Positions 17,293 through 25,636 of a stretch of DNA of 64,000 nt are shown here, piece after piece. Under the pieces are notes generated by a model, which was given only the letters and a program-made list of their open reading frames with translations, did not search any database and was not told where the DNA came from. Numbering within the stretch: position 1 is the stretch's first letter; the number at the start of each line of letters is the position of its first letter. The position numbers were made by a program, and so were the translations under genes. Origin of the DNA: Pseudomonas sp. B21-028 (GTDB lineage Bacteria; Pseudomonadota; Gammaproteobacteria; Pseudomonadales; Pseudomonadaceae); NCBI RefSeq assembly GCF_024749045.1, contig NZ_CP087184.1, forward strand, positions 3,100,001 through 3,164,000, given 5' to 3'.

Positions 17293-18192
17293 GTGAAACT
17301 CATCATTGCCGCAATCTATATCCTGTCCATCGGCTATGTGCACCTGCGCGGACGCGTGCGGCATAAGCTCGGACGCCAGCTAAGCGACCATTCGTCCTTC
17401 CTGGCGCCCGTCAATTGCCTGCTTTACCTGTGTTCTAAACTGCCTAACAAGCCATACCTGAGCCCGGTAGACTTTCCTGGCCTGAGCCCCCTGCAGGCCC
17501 ATTGGGAAGAAATTCGCGCCGAGGGCCAGAGCCTGTTGCAAGCAGGGGCGATCAAGCGTTCAAGTCAATACGACGATGTGGGTTTCAATTCGTTCTTCAA
17601 AACGGGCTGGAAGCGCTTCTATCTGAAATGGTACGGCGACAGCCACCCCTCGGCCATGAAGCTGTGTCCACGCACCACCGAACTGGTGCAGAGCATCGGT
17701 TCGATCAAGGCGGCAATGTTTGCCGAGCTGCCGCCAGGTTCCAGACTGGTTCGGCACCGCGACCCGTACGCCGGGTCCTATCGGTATCACCTGGGCCTGG
17801 AAACCCCCAACGATGCCGGTTGCTATATCAATGTCGATGGCGAGCCTTACCATTGGCGCGATGGCGAGGCGGTGATCTTTGACGAAACCTTCATCCATTA
17901 CGCCGAAAATACCACTTCTCACAACCGCATCATTTTGTTTTGCGACGTGGAGCGTCCGATGAGGTTTCGCTGGGCGACCGCGTTCAATCGCTGGTTCAGC
18001 CGTACTGTGATGGCCGCTGCGGGTGCGCCGAACGATGCCGGTGACAAGACGGGCGGATTGAACCGGGCGTTCTCCAGGCTCTATAAGATTCGCTTGCAGG
18101 GCAAGGCGCTGAAGAAGCGCAACCGAAAGCTGTATTACCTCCAGAAGTGGGCGTTCTTTGGTGGCCTGCTGGCAGTGTTCATCTGGATCTGA
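17293..18192 (+). CDS. lpxO: Lipid A hydroxylase LpxO (Fe2+/2-oxoglutarate dioxygenase)
   Basis: 299 aa starting at GTG 17293 (VKLIIAAIYILSIGYVHLRG), which matches the usual LpxO N-terminus; a longer in-frame start at 17200 would add an unrelated tail. An N-terminal membrane anchor and a C-terminal hydrophobic helix flank an aspartyl/asparaginyl beta-hydroxylase domain. Iron ligands are visible: HRD at 155-157 and His202 in FIHYAEN. LpxO adds a 2-hydroxyl to a secondary laurate of lipid A at the inner-membrane face. It converges on ligD. Confidence 0.9.
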   Translation: MKLIIAAIYILSIGYVHLRGRVRHKLGRQLSDHSSFLAPVNCLLYLCSKLPNKPYLSPVDFPGLSPLQAHWEEIRAEGQSLLQAGAIKRSSQYDDVGFNSFFKTGWKRFYLKWYGDSHPSAMKLCPRTTELVQSIGSIKAAMFAELPPGSRLVRHRDPYAGSYRYHLGLETPNDAGCYINVDGEPYHWRDGEAVIFDETFIHYAENTTSHNRIILFCDVERPMRFRWATAFNRWFSRTVMAAAGAPNDAGDKTGGLNRAFSRLYKIRLQGKALKKRNRKLYYLQKWAFFGGLLAVFIWI

Positions 18193-18223
18193 ACCCTTGC
18201 CCGGCTCCTACCGGAGCATATGT

Positions 18224-20188
18224 TCATTCCTTGGGCTTTTCTGCATCCAGTTGCTCCCACATCCTGGCGGTGATCCGTTGGCGGTGGCTGTAACCTTCCC
18301 ATGGATCGGCTCTCAGGGCCTTGACCCGTTCAAGGACCGTCTGGATATCCCATTGCTGGGCGTTGCGCAGGCCGTCGAGTTCGGCCCTGGCGACCGGAAC
18401 CGATACCGGCAAGCCCGGCCGGGCGCGTACCGAGTATGCGACGACCGTGCTGGCGCCCCGGGCATTACGCAGGTAATCGACGAATACCTTCCCGATCCGG
18501 TTCCTGGGCCCCATGGTCGCGGTGATCCGTTCCGGCATCTGGCGGGACATGAACTGTGAGATCGCTTTCGCGAAGGCCTTGGTGGCGTCCCAGCCTTCGC
18601 TGCGCGCCAGCGGCACGACGATGTGCATGCCTTTGCCGCCGCTGGTCTTGAGGAACGCCTGCAGGCCCAGCTCATCGAGCACCGACAAGGTCATGCGAGT
18701 GGCCTCGAGCATGGCGCTCCAAGGCAGTGACGGATCGGGGTCCAGGTCCAGGACGAACAGGTCCGGCGTCTCGATCCGGTCGTGGGTGGCGGTCCAGGTA
18801 TGCAGCTCCACCGTGCCCATCTGCGCCGCGCTGATGAGCGCCTGGAGGCTGTCGATTTCCATCAGGGCGGCGTGGCCCGGGTCCAGTCCCGGATCCAGTT
18901 GTCGGATATGGGGGATTTCCAGGCGATCGGCGTGTTTCTGAAAGAACTGTTCCTCGCCGATTCCGTCCGGTGCCCGCAACAGCGCAACGGGGCGCTGTTT
19001 CAGGTGGGGCAGGATCCACGGTGCGATCTGCGCGTAATACTGCGCCAGTTCGACTTTATGCACGCCACTGACACTGTCGATGACGCGCTCGGGATGGGTG
19101 ATTTGCACGCCCTCGACGTCTACCTCGCGTTTCTTGCCGCCGCGCTTGGATTCAGGCGTCCCGGTTTTTCTCGGCAGCGGGTGTTCGCGGACAATCCTGT
19201 TCGCTGGCATGTCGTCGAGTAGCGCCACGAAAGCGGCCTGGTTTACAAGGCCGCTGGCGGTCCATTCGGTGAACTCGACCTCACAGACCAGGTCAGGCTC
19301 GACCCACTGCACGCCGCGACCCTGTGTCGGGTTGACAGGTTTGGCCAGGGGCGAATCAGCGCGCTCCTGGGCGGACAGTCGCTCGTGCAATCGTTTGATT
19401 TCATCCTGGCCGAGCCCGCTGCTGACCCGGCCGGCATACACCCATCCCGAAGAATCTTTGACTGCGAGCAACAAGGCACCGAAGCCGTTGCGCCTGCCTT
19501 GTGGGCGCGTGAACCCGACGATCACGAAGGCCTGGCGCAGCCGGCACTTCAGATTGACCCAGTCGCTGCTGCGCCTTGACACATAAGGGCTGCCCTGACG
19601 CTTGCCGACCACGCGATCCAGCGAGAGGGCGCTGGCGCTTTCCAGGATCTCATCCTCGCTGGCGGAAAAGGCTTCGGAGAAGCGCAGTCGCTTGCCACCG
19701 TGGTGCTTGAGGACTTTTCTCAACGCCGCGCGTCGTTCTTCCACGGGGGTCTGACGCAAGTCCTCGCCATTGAGGAAGGGGGCGTCGAACAGCACGTAGA
19801 CCATGTCCACCGTACGGCCGATTTCGAAGGCGTCGCGCAGGGCGCCCATGTCGGACTGGCCGGTTTCGTCGAGCAGAACCAGGTCGCCGTCCAGCCAACT
19901 GTCTCTCAGGTTCAGCTCCGCCAGGGCCTGGGCGTGCAGTTTGAGGCGTTCGGTCCAATCCTGATGGTCGCGGTTGAACAGGCGGACTTCGCCATCCTCG
20001 ATGCGGGTCAGCAACCGATAGCCATCGAATTTGACTTCATAGCGCCATTCACCGGTGGGCGGTTGCTCCACGGGCGTCGCCAGTTGTGGCAGCAGTCGTT
20101 CGGGAAGGCGTTTTTTGCGGCCCCGTTGGGGGCGGCTGCTCACGGTTCTTTCGGATGTGGGGGCAGATTCACGATCGGCCTTGGCCAT
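18224..20188 (-). CDS. ligD: ATP-dependent DNA ligase/polymerase LigD lacking phosphoesterase domain
   Basis: 654 aa. The order is ligase then polymerase: ligase motif I EVKFDGYR with catalytic Lys53, then an OB fold, then a primase-like polymerase domain with DLDPDP (481-486) and SGGKGMHIVVPL. The usual Pseudomonas LigD (about 830-870 aa) begins with a 3'-phosphoesterase domain, which is absent: the ligase starts within about 45 residues of the N-terminus and ku ends only 33 nt upstream. In motif IV the usual EG pair reads DR (LDRVVGKR). It seals double-strand breaks with Ku. Confidence 0.92.
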   Translation of the reverse strand: MAKADRESAPTSERTVSSRPQRGRKKRLPERLLPQLATPVEQPPTGEWRYEVKFDGYRLLTRIEDGEVRLFNRDHQDWTERLKLHAQALAELNLRDSWLDGDLVLLDETGQSDMGALRDAFEIGRTVDMVYVLFDAPFLNGEDLRQTPVEERRAALRKVLKHHGGKRLRFSEAFSASEDEILESASALSLDRVVGKRQGSPYVSRRSSDWVNLKCRLRQAFVIVGFTRPQGRRNGFGALLLAVKDSSGWVYAGRVSSGLGQDEIKRLHERLSAQERADSPLAKPVNPTQGRGVQWVEPDLVCEVEFTEWTASGLVNQAAFVALLDDMPANRIVREHPLPRKTGTPESKRGGKKREVDVEGVQITHPERVIDSVSGVHKVELAQYYAQIAPWILPHLKQRPVALLRAPDGIGEEQFFQKHADRLEIPHIRQLDPGLDPGHAALMEIDSLQALISAAQMGTVELHTWTATHDRIETPDLFVLDLDPDPSLPWSAMLEATRMTLSVLDELGLQAFLKTSGGKGMHIVVPLARSEGWDATKAFAKAISQFMSRQMPERITATMGPRNRIGKVFVDYLRNARGASTVVAYSVRARPGLPVSVPVARAELDGLRNAQQWDIQTVLERVKALRADPWEGYSHRQRITARMWEQLDAEKPKE

Positions 20189-20221
20189 GACAGATTCCCT
20201 TGTATCGCTAACGTCCGTGGT

Positions 20222-21112
20222 TTAGCCCCGGGAGGCCTTGGGGGCTTTTTTGGCGGGAGCGGATTTACTGGTCTTCGCAGCTTTTGCAGGCGTTTTTGCG
20301 GCGGGCTTGTCAGAGGCCTTGCCCTTGCTGCCCAGGCTGCGCTTGAGCAGTTCGGTCAGGTCGATGACATCGGCGGTCTTGCGCTGTTCTTCGCCCGGGT
20401 CGGTTTCCACTGCTTCGAGCCGGCCTTCGTTGGCCTTCTTCTCCACCAGCTCCATGATCTTGTCCTGGAAACTGTCCCGATAGTCCTGGGGTTCCCAGTC
20501 GGCGCTCATGTCTTGCACCAGGCGCTTGGCCATCTCCAGCTCGCCTTTGACCAGGTTCGGTTTGGTGACCTCGTCACCCAGTTCCAGGATGTCCAGCCCG
20601 CGCACTTCTGCCGGCCAGCGCAGCATCACCAGCACCAGGGCCGACTCCAGGGGCATCAGTGCCGCCAGGTGTTGGCGGGTATGCAGGACGACGTGGGCCA
20701 GGGCCACCTTGTTGGTCTTGATCAGGGTTTCGCGAAGCAAGGCGTAGACTTTGCCGCCACGTTTGTCGGGAGCGAGGAAGTAGGGCGTGTCGATGTTCTG
20801 CAGCGGGATCTTCTCGCTGTCGACGAAAGAAAAGATATCGATGGTCTGGGTCGATTTGGGATGGGCGGAGCGGATTTCCTCCTCGCTGAGCAGCACGTAC
20901 TGGCCTTTCTGGTACTCGACGCCCTTGACGATGTCTTCCTTGGTCACCTCCTTGCCCGTGACCTTGTTGACCCGCTTGTAGCCCACCGGATCCATGCTGC
21001 GCTTGTCCAGCCAGTCGAAATCCACGCCTTGGGACGACGTCGCCGAGACCAGCGCCACGGGAATGTGGACCAGTCCGAAACTGATTGCGCCTTTCCAGAT
21101 TGCCCGTGCCAT
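20222..21112 (-). CDS. ku: Ku protein, non-homologous end joining
   Basis: 296 aa. It begins MARAIWKGAISFGLVHIPVA, the hallmark N-terminus of bacterial Ku, with the beta-barrel core and a C-terminal Lys/Ala/Pro-rich tail (about 255-296) that binds DNA and recruits LigD. The homodimer threads onto broken ends. It is the first gene of a ku-ligD operon, 33 nt upstream of ligD. Confidence 0.94.
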   Translation of the reverse strand: MARAIWKGAISFGLVHIPVALVSATSSQGVDFDWLDKRSMDPVGYKRVNKVTGKEVTKEDIVKGVEYQKGQYVLLSEEEIRSAHPKSTQTIDIFSFVDSEKIPLQNIDTPYFLAPDKRGGKVYALLRETLIKTNKVALAHVVLHTRQHLAALMPLESALVLVMLRWPAEVRGLDILELGDEVTKPNLVKGELEMAKRLVQDMSADWEPQDYRDSFQDKIMELVEKKANEGRLEAVETDPGEEQRKTADVIDLTELLKRSLGSKGKASDKPAAKTPAKAAKTSKSAPAKKAPKASRG

Positions 21113-21242
21113 GCTGCGGTTTCCTTGCCATAAAGGGTTCTCTCTGGTGACCTTCCTGCCTTTGAAAAAGTTTCCATCGGGCGCCGGTTGGCGGTGTGGC
21201 AGGGCGGTGCCTCTTCGATGAATACCGACCCGGAAGGTGCCC

Positions 21243-21317
21243 TTGTGGGAGCGAGCCTGCTCGCGATGGCGGAGTGTCAGTCAACATTGCCATCGCGAGC
21301 AGGCTCGCTCCCACAGG
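21243..21317. repeat. Inverted REP pair between ku and small secreted protein gene
   Basis: REP cores at 21243-21270 and 21291-21316 in opposite orientation. The whole 324-bp gap 21113-21436 otherwise holds only the promoters of ku (leftward) and of the small secreted protein gene (rightward). Confidence 0.9.
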
Positions 21318-21436
21318 ATTGCTCTCAGAGAAGCCTCGTTACATCTTCAAGCGGATATTTCGCTTAACAACCGTGAACCTGCGCGGTAGCGTGTTTTCGA
21401 TATCCCTGAGCGATTTCCGCGAAGCAGGAGGTACCG

Positions 21437-21778
21437 ATGAACAGGCTCGTACTCGCCATCACCACGCTATTGCTGAGCGCCGTCGCTCAGGCCGCGACAC
21501 CCGGCCAGGGCCCTGTGATCGTGGCCCAGAACCTGCCGGGCAACAACAACCCCTATAACAATCCCATACGTCGGGCCAATCCCAACAGCATGCAGGGAAC
21601 CCAGCCCAACGTACCGACGATCCATAACAACCCGACGATTCCGGTGCCTCGTCGACCGACCCTGGAAAACGGCGGTATCGGCAATGGCTATCCGCGTTCG
21701 GGCCCGCCGGCCGGTTCGCCCAGGCCCACCATCGAATCCGGTACGCCACCCAGGAACCCGAACGGCAGCAATCGCTAG
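21437..21778 (+). CDS. Small secreted Pro/Asn-rich protein
   Basis: 113 aa with an AGGAGG ribosome binding site. A signal peptide ends at VAQA (about residue 19). The mature part is rich in Asn, Pro and Gly with PTI/PTL turns and no predicted globular core; it looks intrinsically disordered. No family is recognised. It is followed 33 nt later by the sugar dehydrogenase gene on the same strand, so they may be co-transcribed. Confidence 0.7.
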   Translation: MNRLVLAITTLLLSAVAQAATPGQGPVIVAQNLPGNNNPYNNPIRRANPNSMQGTQPNVPTIHNNPTIPVPRRPTLENGGIGNGYPRSGPPAGSPRPTIESGTPPRNPNGSNR

Positions 21779-21811
21779 TCGTCCTGTTATCCATCACAGA
21801 AGGAAGTGTGC

Positions 21812-22960
21812 ATGTTGCGTAAAACACTCCAGGCCGCGCTCTGCGCCAGTGCGGCCCTGACCCTGGCCGCGCCGGCCTGCGCCGCGCAAACCCAGGTATT
21901 GAAGAGTGAAGAGGGCACCGTGGAGGTGACCACCGTGGTCAGGGGCCTGGAACATCCCTGGTCCGTGGCGTTCCTGCCGGGGCAGCGGGGCATGCTGGTC
22001 ACGGAGAGACCGGGCAATCTGCGTCTGGTGAGCCCCGATGGTCGGCTGTCGGCGCCATTGAGCGGTGTGCCCGAGGTATGGGCCAACGGCCAGGGTGGTT
22101 TGCTGGATGTGGTGCTGTCGCCGGACTTCAAACAGGATCGCACCGTGTACCTGTCCTACGCCGAAGCCGGTAAAGACGGCAAGGCCGGTACCGCGGTAGG
22201 TCGCGGGCAGTTGTCCGAAGACCTCAAGAGCCTGGAGAACTTCGATGTGATTTTCCGTCAGCAGCCCAAGCTCTCCACGGGTAATCACTTCGGCTCGCGG
22301 CTGGTCTTCGACCGCGAGGGTTACCTGTTCGTCACCCTGGGGGAAAACAACGACCGGGCGACGGCCCAGGACCTGGACAAGCTGCAAGGCAAGATCGTGC
22401 GCATCTACCCGGACGGCAAGGTGCCGGATGACAACCCTTTTGTTGGCCAGAAGAATGTCCGTCCCGAGATCTGGTCCTATGGCATTCGCAATCCCCAAGG
22501 GGCCGCGCTCAACCCCTGGAACGGCACGTTGTGGGAAAACGAGCATGGCCCCAGGGGCGGCGACGAACTGAATATCATCGAGCGTGGCAAGAACTACGGC
22601 TGGCCGCTGGCGACCCATGGCATCAACTACTCCGGCGCACCGATTCCCGAAGCCCAGGGCAAGAACGCCGAAGGCACGCTTGGCCCGCACCATGTCTGGC
22701 AAGTCTCGCCGGGCCTCAGCGGCATGGCGTTCTATGACGACGAGCGTTTCAAGCCTTGGCGGCACAACGTCTTCATCGGTGCGCTGGTGTCCCGCAACCT
22801 GATCCGCTTGCAGATGGAAGGCGACAAGGTCGTGCACGAAGAGCGCCTGCTGGGCGAGCTCAAGGAGCGGATCCGCGATGTGCGCCAGGGACCGGATGGC
22901 TACCTGTATGTCCTGACGGATGAAAACGACGGGGCACTGTATAAAGTCGGGCTCAAATGA
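21812..22960 (+). CDS. PQQ-dependent aldose sugar dehydrogenase (Asd/YliI type)
   Basis: 382 aa from ATG at 21812 (AGGAAG 5 nt upstream). An N-terminal signal peptide ends near ACA-AQT. The six-bladed propeller of the soluble glucose dehydrogenase family is indicated by GLEHPWSVAFLPG, STGNHFGSRLVFDREGYLFV, GIRNPQGAALNP, ENEHGPRGGDELN and NYGWPLATHGINY, which include PQQ and Ca2+ ligand regions. It oxidises aldoses in the periplasm with PQQ; exact substrate unknown. Confidence 0.9.
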   Translation: MLRKTLQAALCASAALTLAAPACAAQTQVLKSEEGTVEVTTVVRGLEHPWSVAFLPGQRGMLVTERPGNLRLVSPDGRLSAPLSGVPEVWANGQGGLLDVVLSPDFKQDRTVYLSYAEAGKDGKAGTAVGRGQLSEDLKSLENFDVIFRQQPKLSTGNHFGSRLVFDREGYLFVTLGENNDRATAQDLDKLQGKIVRIYPDGKVPDDNPFVGQKNVRPEIWSYGIRNPQGAALNPWNGTLWENEHGPRGGDELNIIERGKNYGWPLATHGINYSGAPIPEAQGKNAEGTLGPHHVWQVSPGLSGMAFYDDERFKPWRHNVFIGALVSRNLIRLQMEGDKVVHEERLLGELKERIRDVRQGPDGYLYVLTDENDGALYKVGLK

Positions 22961-22987
22961 CCCGGATCCTGTAGGCACCCGGAAAAA

Positions 22988-23211
22988 CTGTGGGAGCGAG
23001 CCTGCTCGCGGTGAGGGGTAGCCAGTCAATATTTCATCAACTGACACACTGCCATCGCGAGCAGGCTCGCTCCCACCCGGTTTTCGTATGATCAGAGAGT
23101 CGAGTCCAACACGGGCCCCTGTGGGAGCGAGCCTGCTCGCGATGACGGCGGCACATTCAACCTTTCTGTAACAGAGACACCGCCATCGCGAGCAAGCTCG
23201 CTCCCACAGGG
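22988..23211. repeat. Two inverted REP pairs upstream of the ilvA-like leader
   Basis: REP cores at 22988-23012, 23052-23077, 23118-23144 and 23182-23209, arranged as two head-to-head pairs. They fill the gap downstream of the sugar dehydrogenase gene, ending about 30 bp before the ilvA leader promoter. Confidence 0.9.
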
Positions 23212-23239
23212 ATTATTGCTGGACAAGCGCAACTCACCA

Positions 23240-23268
23240 TTGACTTGCCAGCAGTGCCCGGCTAATTT
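23240..23268 (+). promoter_or_regulatory. Sigma-70 promoter of ilvA-like leader
   Basis: -35 TTGACT (23240-23245), 17-bp spacer, -10 TAATTT (23263-23268). The expected transcription start (6-8 nt further) coincides with the A of the leader ATG at 23275, so the leader message would be leaderless. Confidence 0.6.
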
Positions 23269-23274
23269 CCAGCC

Positions 23275-23340
23275 ATGACTTCTACCGTACTGCGCAGCCA
23301 GCCAAGCATTATTACCGCCATTCCTTATCTGGCGGGCTAG
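23275..23340 (+). CDS. Putative attenuation leader peptide, 21 aa
   Basis: ATG at 23275 to TAG at 23340, encoding MTSTVLRSQPSIITAIPYLA plus a final Gly. It contains three Ile (two adjacent, all ATT) and three Thr codons, the product and substrate amino acids of the downstream enzyme. The last codons (GGCGGG, 23331-23336) can pair with CCCGCC (23358-23363), the 5' arm of the following terminator, giving mutually exclusive antiterminator and terminator hairpins. No Shine-Dalgarno is seen; the promoter position suggests leaderless translation. The role is inferred. Confidence 0.6.
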   Translation: MTSTVLRSQPSIITAIPYLAG

Positions 23341-23355
23341 CTGACGGCTGCACCC

Positions 23356-23380
23356 AACCCGCCCTTGAGGCGGGTTTTTT
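23356..23380 (+). terminator. Intrinsic terminator/attenuator before ilvA-like gene
   Basis: AACCCGCC (23356-23363), loop CTTGA, GGCGGGTT (23369-23376) and a T-run to 23380 form a strong terminator located 40 bp before the threonine dehydratase start and after a 21-codon ORF. Its 5' arm is also complementary to GGCGGG at the end of that ORF. Confidence 0.85.
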
Positions 23381-23420
23381 CTTTCTGTCTCCCGGGCCCG
23401 ATTCAAACCAGGAGACCGCC

Positions 23421-24428
23421 ATGACCGCTTCCCGCCCCGAGCAAACCTTGCTGGAGCATTACGTTAAGAAGATCCTCGCCGCGCCGGTGTACGAACTCGC
23501 CGTGCGCACACCGCTGCAAGCGGCTCCTGCGCTGTCCGAAACCCTGGGAAACCGGATCCTGCTCAAGCGTGAAGACCTGCAACCGACGTTTTCCTTCAAG
23601 ATCCGAGGCGCCTACAACAAACTCGTGCAATTGACGCCGGAGCAGCGAGCCCGTGGCGTCATCACCGCTTCGGCCGGCAACCATGCCCAGGGGGTTGCAC
23701 TGGCGGCACGGGAGCTGGGAATCTCGGCCTGCATCGTCATGCCGGTGACCACGCCGCAGCTGAAAGTGCTGGGCGTGCGTCATCGCGGTGCCGAGGCGCT
23801 GCTGCACGGCGAGAGTTTTCCGTTCGCCCTGGCGCATGCGCTGGAACTGGCCCGGCAGACCGGTAGAGAGTTCGTTTCACCGTTCGATGATCCGGATGTC
23901 ATCGCCGGCCAAGGCACGGTCGCCATGGAAATACTGCGCCAGCACAGCGGTGCGCTGGACGCCATCTTCGTCCCGGTCGGCGGTGGGGGCCTGATCGCCG
24001 GGGTTGCGGCCTACGTTAAATACCTGCGTCCGGAAGTCCGCATCATCGGTGTGGAATCGCAACACTCCGCTTGCTTGCAGGCGGCGCTGGCTGCAGACGA
24101 GCGCGTTGTCCTGCCGACCGTGGGAACCTTCGCCGATGGTGTCGCCGTGGCGCAGATCGGCGCCCATGGTTTCGATGTCTGCCGCTTTTGTGTCGACGAG
24201 GTGATGACCGTCAGCGACGACCAGCTCTGCGCTGCGATCAAGGACATCTATGATGACACCCGTTCCATCACCGAGCCCTCCGGAGCCCTGGCCGTGGCGG
24301 GCATCAAACAGTACGTCGCTCGCACCGGTGCCCGTGGCCAGACCCTGATCGCCATCGACTCGGGGGCCAACATCAACTTCGACAGTTTGCGCCATGTGGC
24401 GGAGCGTGCCGCCGTCGAAACAGCCTGA
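23421..24428 (+). CDS. Threonine ammonia-lyase without regulatory domain
   Basis: 335 aa PLP enzyme converting threonine to 2-oxobutyrate, the first step to isoleucine. PLP Lys60 sits in TFSFKIRGAYNK; the phosphate-binding loop is VGGGGLIAG. It aligns best with the catalytic half of biosynthetic IlvA (KREDLQPTFSFK, GANINFDSLRHVAER) and stops exactly where the allosteric ACT-like regulatory domains of about 500-residue IlvA begin. Feedback inhibition by isoleucine is therefore unlikely; the upstream attenuator could supply control instead. A 2-amino-3-hydroxy substrate other than threonine is possible. Confidence 0.88.
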   Translation: MTASRPEQTLLEHYVKKILAAPVYELAVRTPLQAAPALSETLGNRILLKREDLQPTFSFKIRGAYNKLVQLTPEQRARGVITASAGNHAQGVALAARELGISACIVMPVTTPQLKVLGVRHRGAEALLHGESFPFALAHALELARQTGREFVSPFDDPDVIAGQGTVAMEILRQHSGALDAIFVPVGGGGLIAGVAAYVKYLRPEVRIIGVESQHSACLQAALAADERVVLPTVGTFADGVAVAQIGAHGFDVCRFCVDEVMTVSDDQLCAAIKDIYDDTRSITEPSGALAVAGIKQYVARTGARGQTLIAIDSGANINFDSLRHVAERAAVETA

Positions 24429-24610
24429 CACGACCTGTCATCGCTTTTTTCGACTACCCGACGGATGCCCGGCCCCGCCTTTGCAAATTGGGGCTACTCT
24501 AGCCTTCGGACAGCAAGAAAGTGATTGCGGTCTGCATGCAGTTTGCAAGAAGGAAGCGCCGTTCTCTTGCATTTTGCACGGGACGTTCGGCGCGCCGGCA
24601 CACTAAGTTG

Positions 24611-24624
24611 TTGATTTATATCAA
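24611..24624. promoter_or_regulatory. ANR/FNR-type box in 386-bp gap before DUF1652 gene
   Basis: TTGATTTATATCAA is a perfect match to the TTGAT-N4-ATCAA consensus bound by ANR (FNR homologue) under low oxygen. It lies about 190 bp upstream of the DUF1652 start. If it is a class II site the transcript would start near 24659. The rest of 24429-24814 contains no gene that I can support. Confidence 0.65.
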
Positions 24625-24814
24625 ACAAAAATGTGGCAAATGCAGGCATGTTCTTTGCGGGATGGTTCAGGAGTTCGCTTCCCGGGCTCATTGATCAGAA
24701 CGCCAAGAAATGAACATACGACACGGTATTCGTAGTCTCAGTCCACAAGGAAGAAACGGACGAAGTACCGACGTTGTAAACATAAATTGGCCGCCTCAAC
24801 AGGAGAGAGTTGCC

Positions 24815-25096
24815 ATGTTTCTATCTGCCCTCGAAATGCGCAATATCATTGAAAGCAGTTTGTTGCCCAAGCGCTCGCAATGCACCTTGTCACCCGATCT
24901 GACGATGACGATCAAGATTTTCGATGATCATGAAACCGACCGTGTGGCCTTGATCAAGTCCAATATCGATGCCAATAAACTCACTGGCTGTCGGGCGATC
25001 AACGACCTGATTGCCGAGTTGCGTACCGAACTCGACCACAACCACGGCAGTGGGAACTACTTTCATCAACAACATCACCGTATGACCGGGCGCTGA
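24815..25096 (+). CDS. DUF1652 family protein
   Basis: 93 aa from ATG at 24815, chosen because AGGAGAG lies 8 nt upstream and the family normally begins MFLSALEMRNIIE. The sequence ESSLLPKRSQCTLSPDLTMT and GCRAINDLIAELRTEL matches this small Pseudomonas-specific family of unknown function. A perfect ANR box upstream suggests expression under oxygen limitation. Confidence 0.85.
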   Translation: MFLSALEMRNIIESSLLPKRSQCTLSPDLTMTIKIFDDHETDRVALIKSNIDANKLTGCRAINDLIAELRTELDHNHGSGNYFHQQHHRMTGR

Positions 25097-25118
25097 TCGC
25101 GGCCTGTCTCGGTAATCT

Positions 25119-25154
25119 GACGCCCGGGTCCGGCTGGTAGCCGAACCCGGGCGT
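25119..25154. terminator. Hairpin between convergent DUF1652 and DUF2790 genes
   Basis: GACGCCCGGGT (25119-25129) pairs with ACCCGGGCGTC (25144-25154). The stem continues with CGGCT/AGCCG after one mismatch. T-runs are weak on both sides, but position between two convergent stops fits a shared bidirectional terminator. Confidence 0.6.
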
Positions 25155-25178
25155 CCAGTTTCAATGCGGCGATGGCAT

Positions 25179-25442
25179 TCAGTTGTCGTTCGTACAAGCA
25201 TCCGAAAGCTTTTGATAGGACACATCCCGGGTTTGTCCCGCCTTGTCGATGTACACCATTTGTGCGGTGATGACTTCGCAATAAGGTGTGGATGGTTCCG
25301 TCAATGACAGCACCTTCTTGATTTCCAGCGGCATGCCATAGTGATATGGCGTGGACTGTGGGGCATCGTCGGCCTGAGCCAAACCGGTGATACCAAACAG
25401 GCCCAGTAAGGACGCAGTGACTACTAGCGCATAAGTATTCAT
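25179..25442 (-). CDS. DUF2790 family small periplasmic protein
   Basis: 87 aa from ATG at 25442 (GGAG 8 nt upstream). The signal peptide MNTYALVVTASLLGLFGITG ends near LAQA. The mature domain contains YHYGMPLEIKKVLS, then two Cys (CEVITAQMVYID, and C in SDACTNDN) that could form a disulfide. This pseudomonad family is often induced by copper or stress, but its function is unknown. Confidence 0.85.
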   Translation of the reverse strand: MNTYALVVTASLLGLFGITGLAQADDAPQSTPYHYGMPLEIKKVLSLTEPSTPYCEVITAQMVYIDKAGQTRDVSYQKLSDACTNDN

Positions 25443-25636
25443 GTTCAAAACTCCGCAACAGAGAGACGTCGACCTGATGCCTTGGCATCGAGATCTGCCG
25501 CGCGGCGACTCTGTCAGGGAGGGCGCGGTCCGGGGCAGTGTCGGATCGCGGAATTAAAAGTGGGTTAAGCGAAACACTTGGCTACACCCAGGCTGCCGCA
25601 ATGTCCGGACGAAGCGGCAGTCGCTGGGGTGAGTGG

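Noticed and set aside
23421..24428. Catabolic TdcB-type threonine dehydratase
   Set aside because: Length fits, but the C-terminal GANINFDSLRHVAER and N-terminal region resemble biosynthetic IlvA more, and the leader has Ile codons. Kept as a minor alternative.
24429..24814. Possible small RNA gene in the gap before the DUF1652 gene
   Set aside because: No terminator-like stem followed by a T-run and no recognised sRNA motif; only the ANR box is supported.
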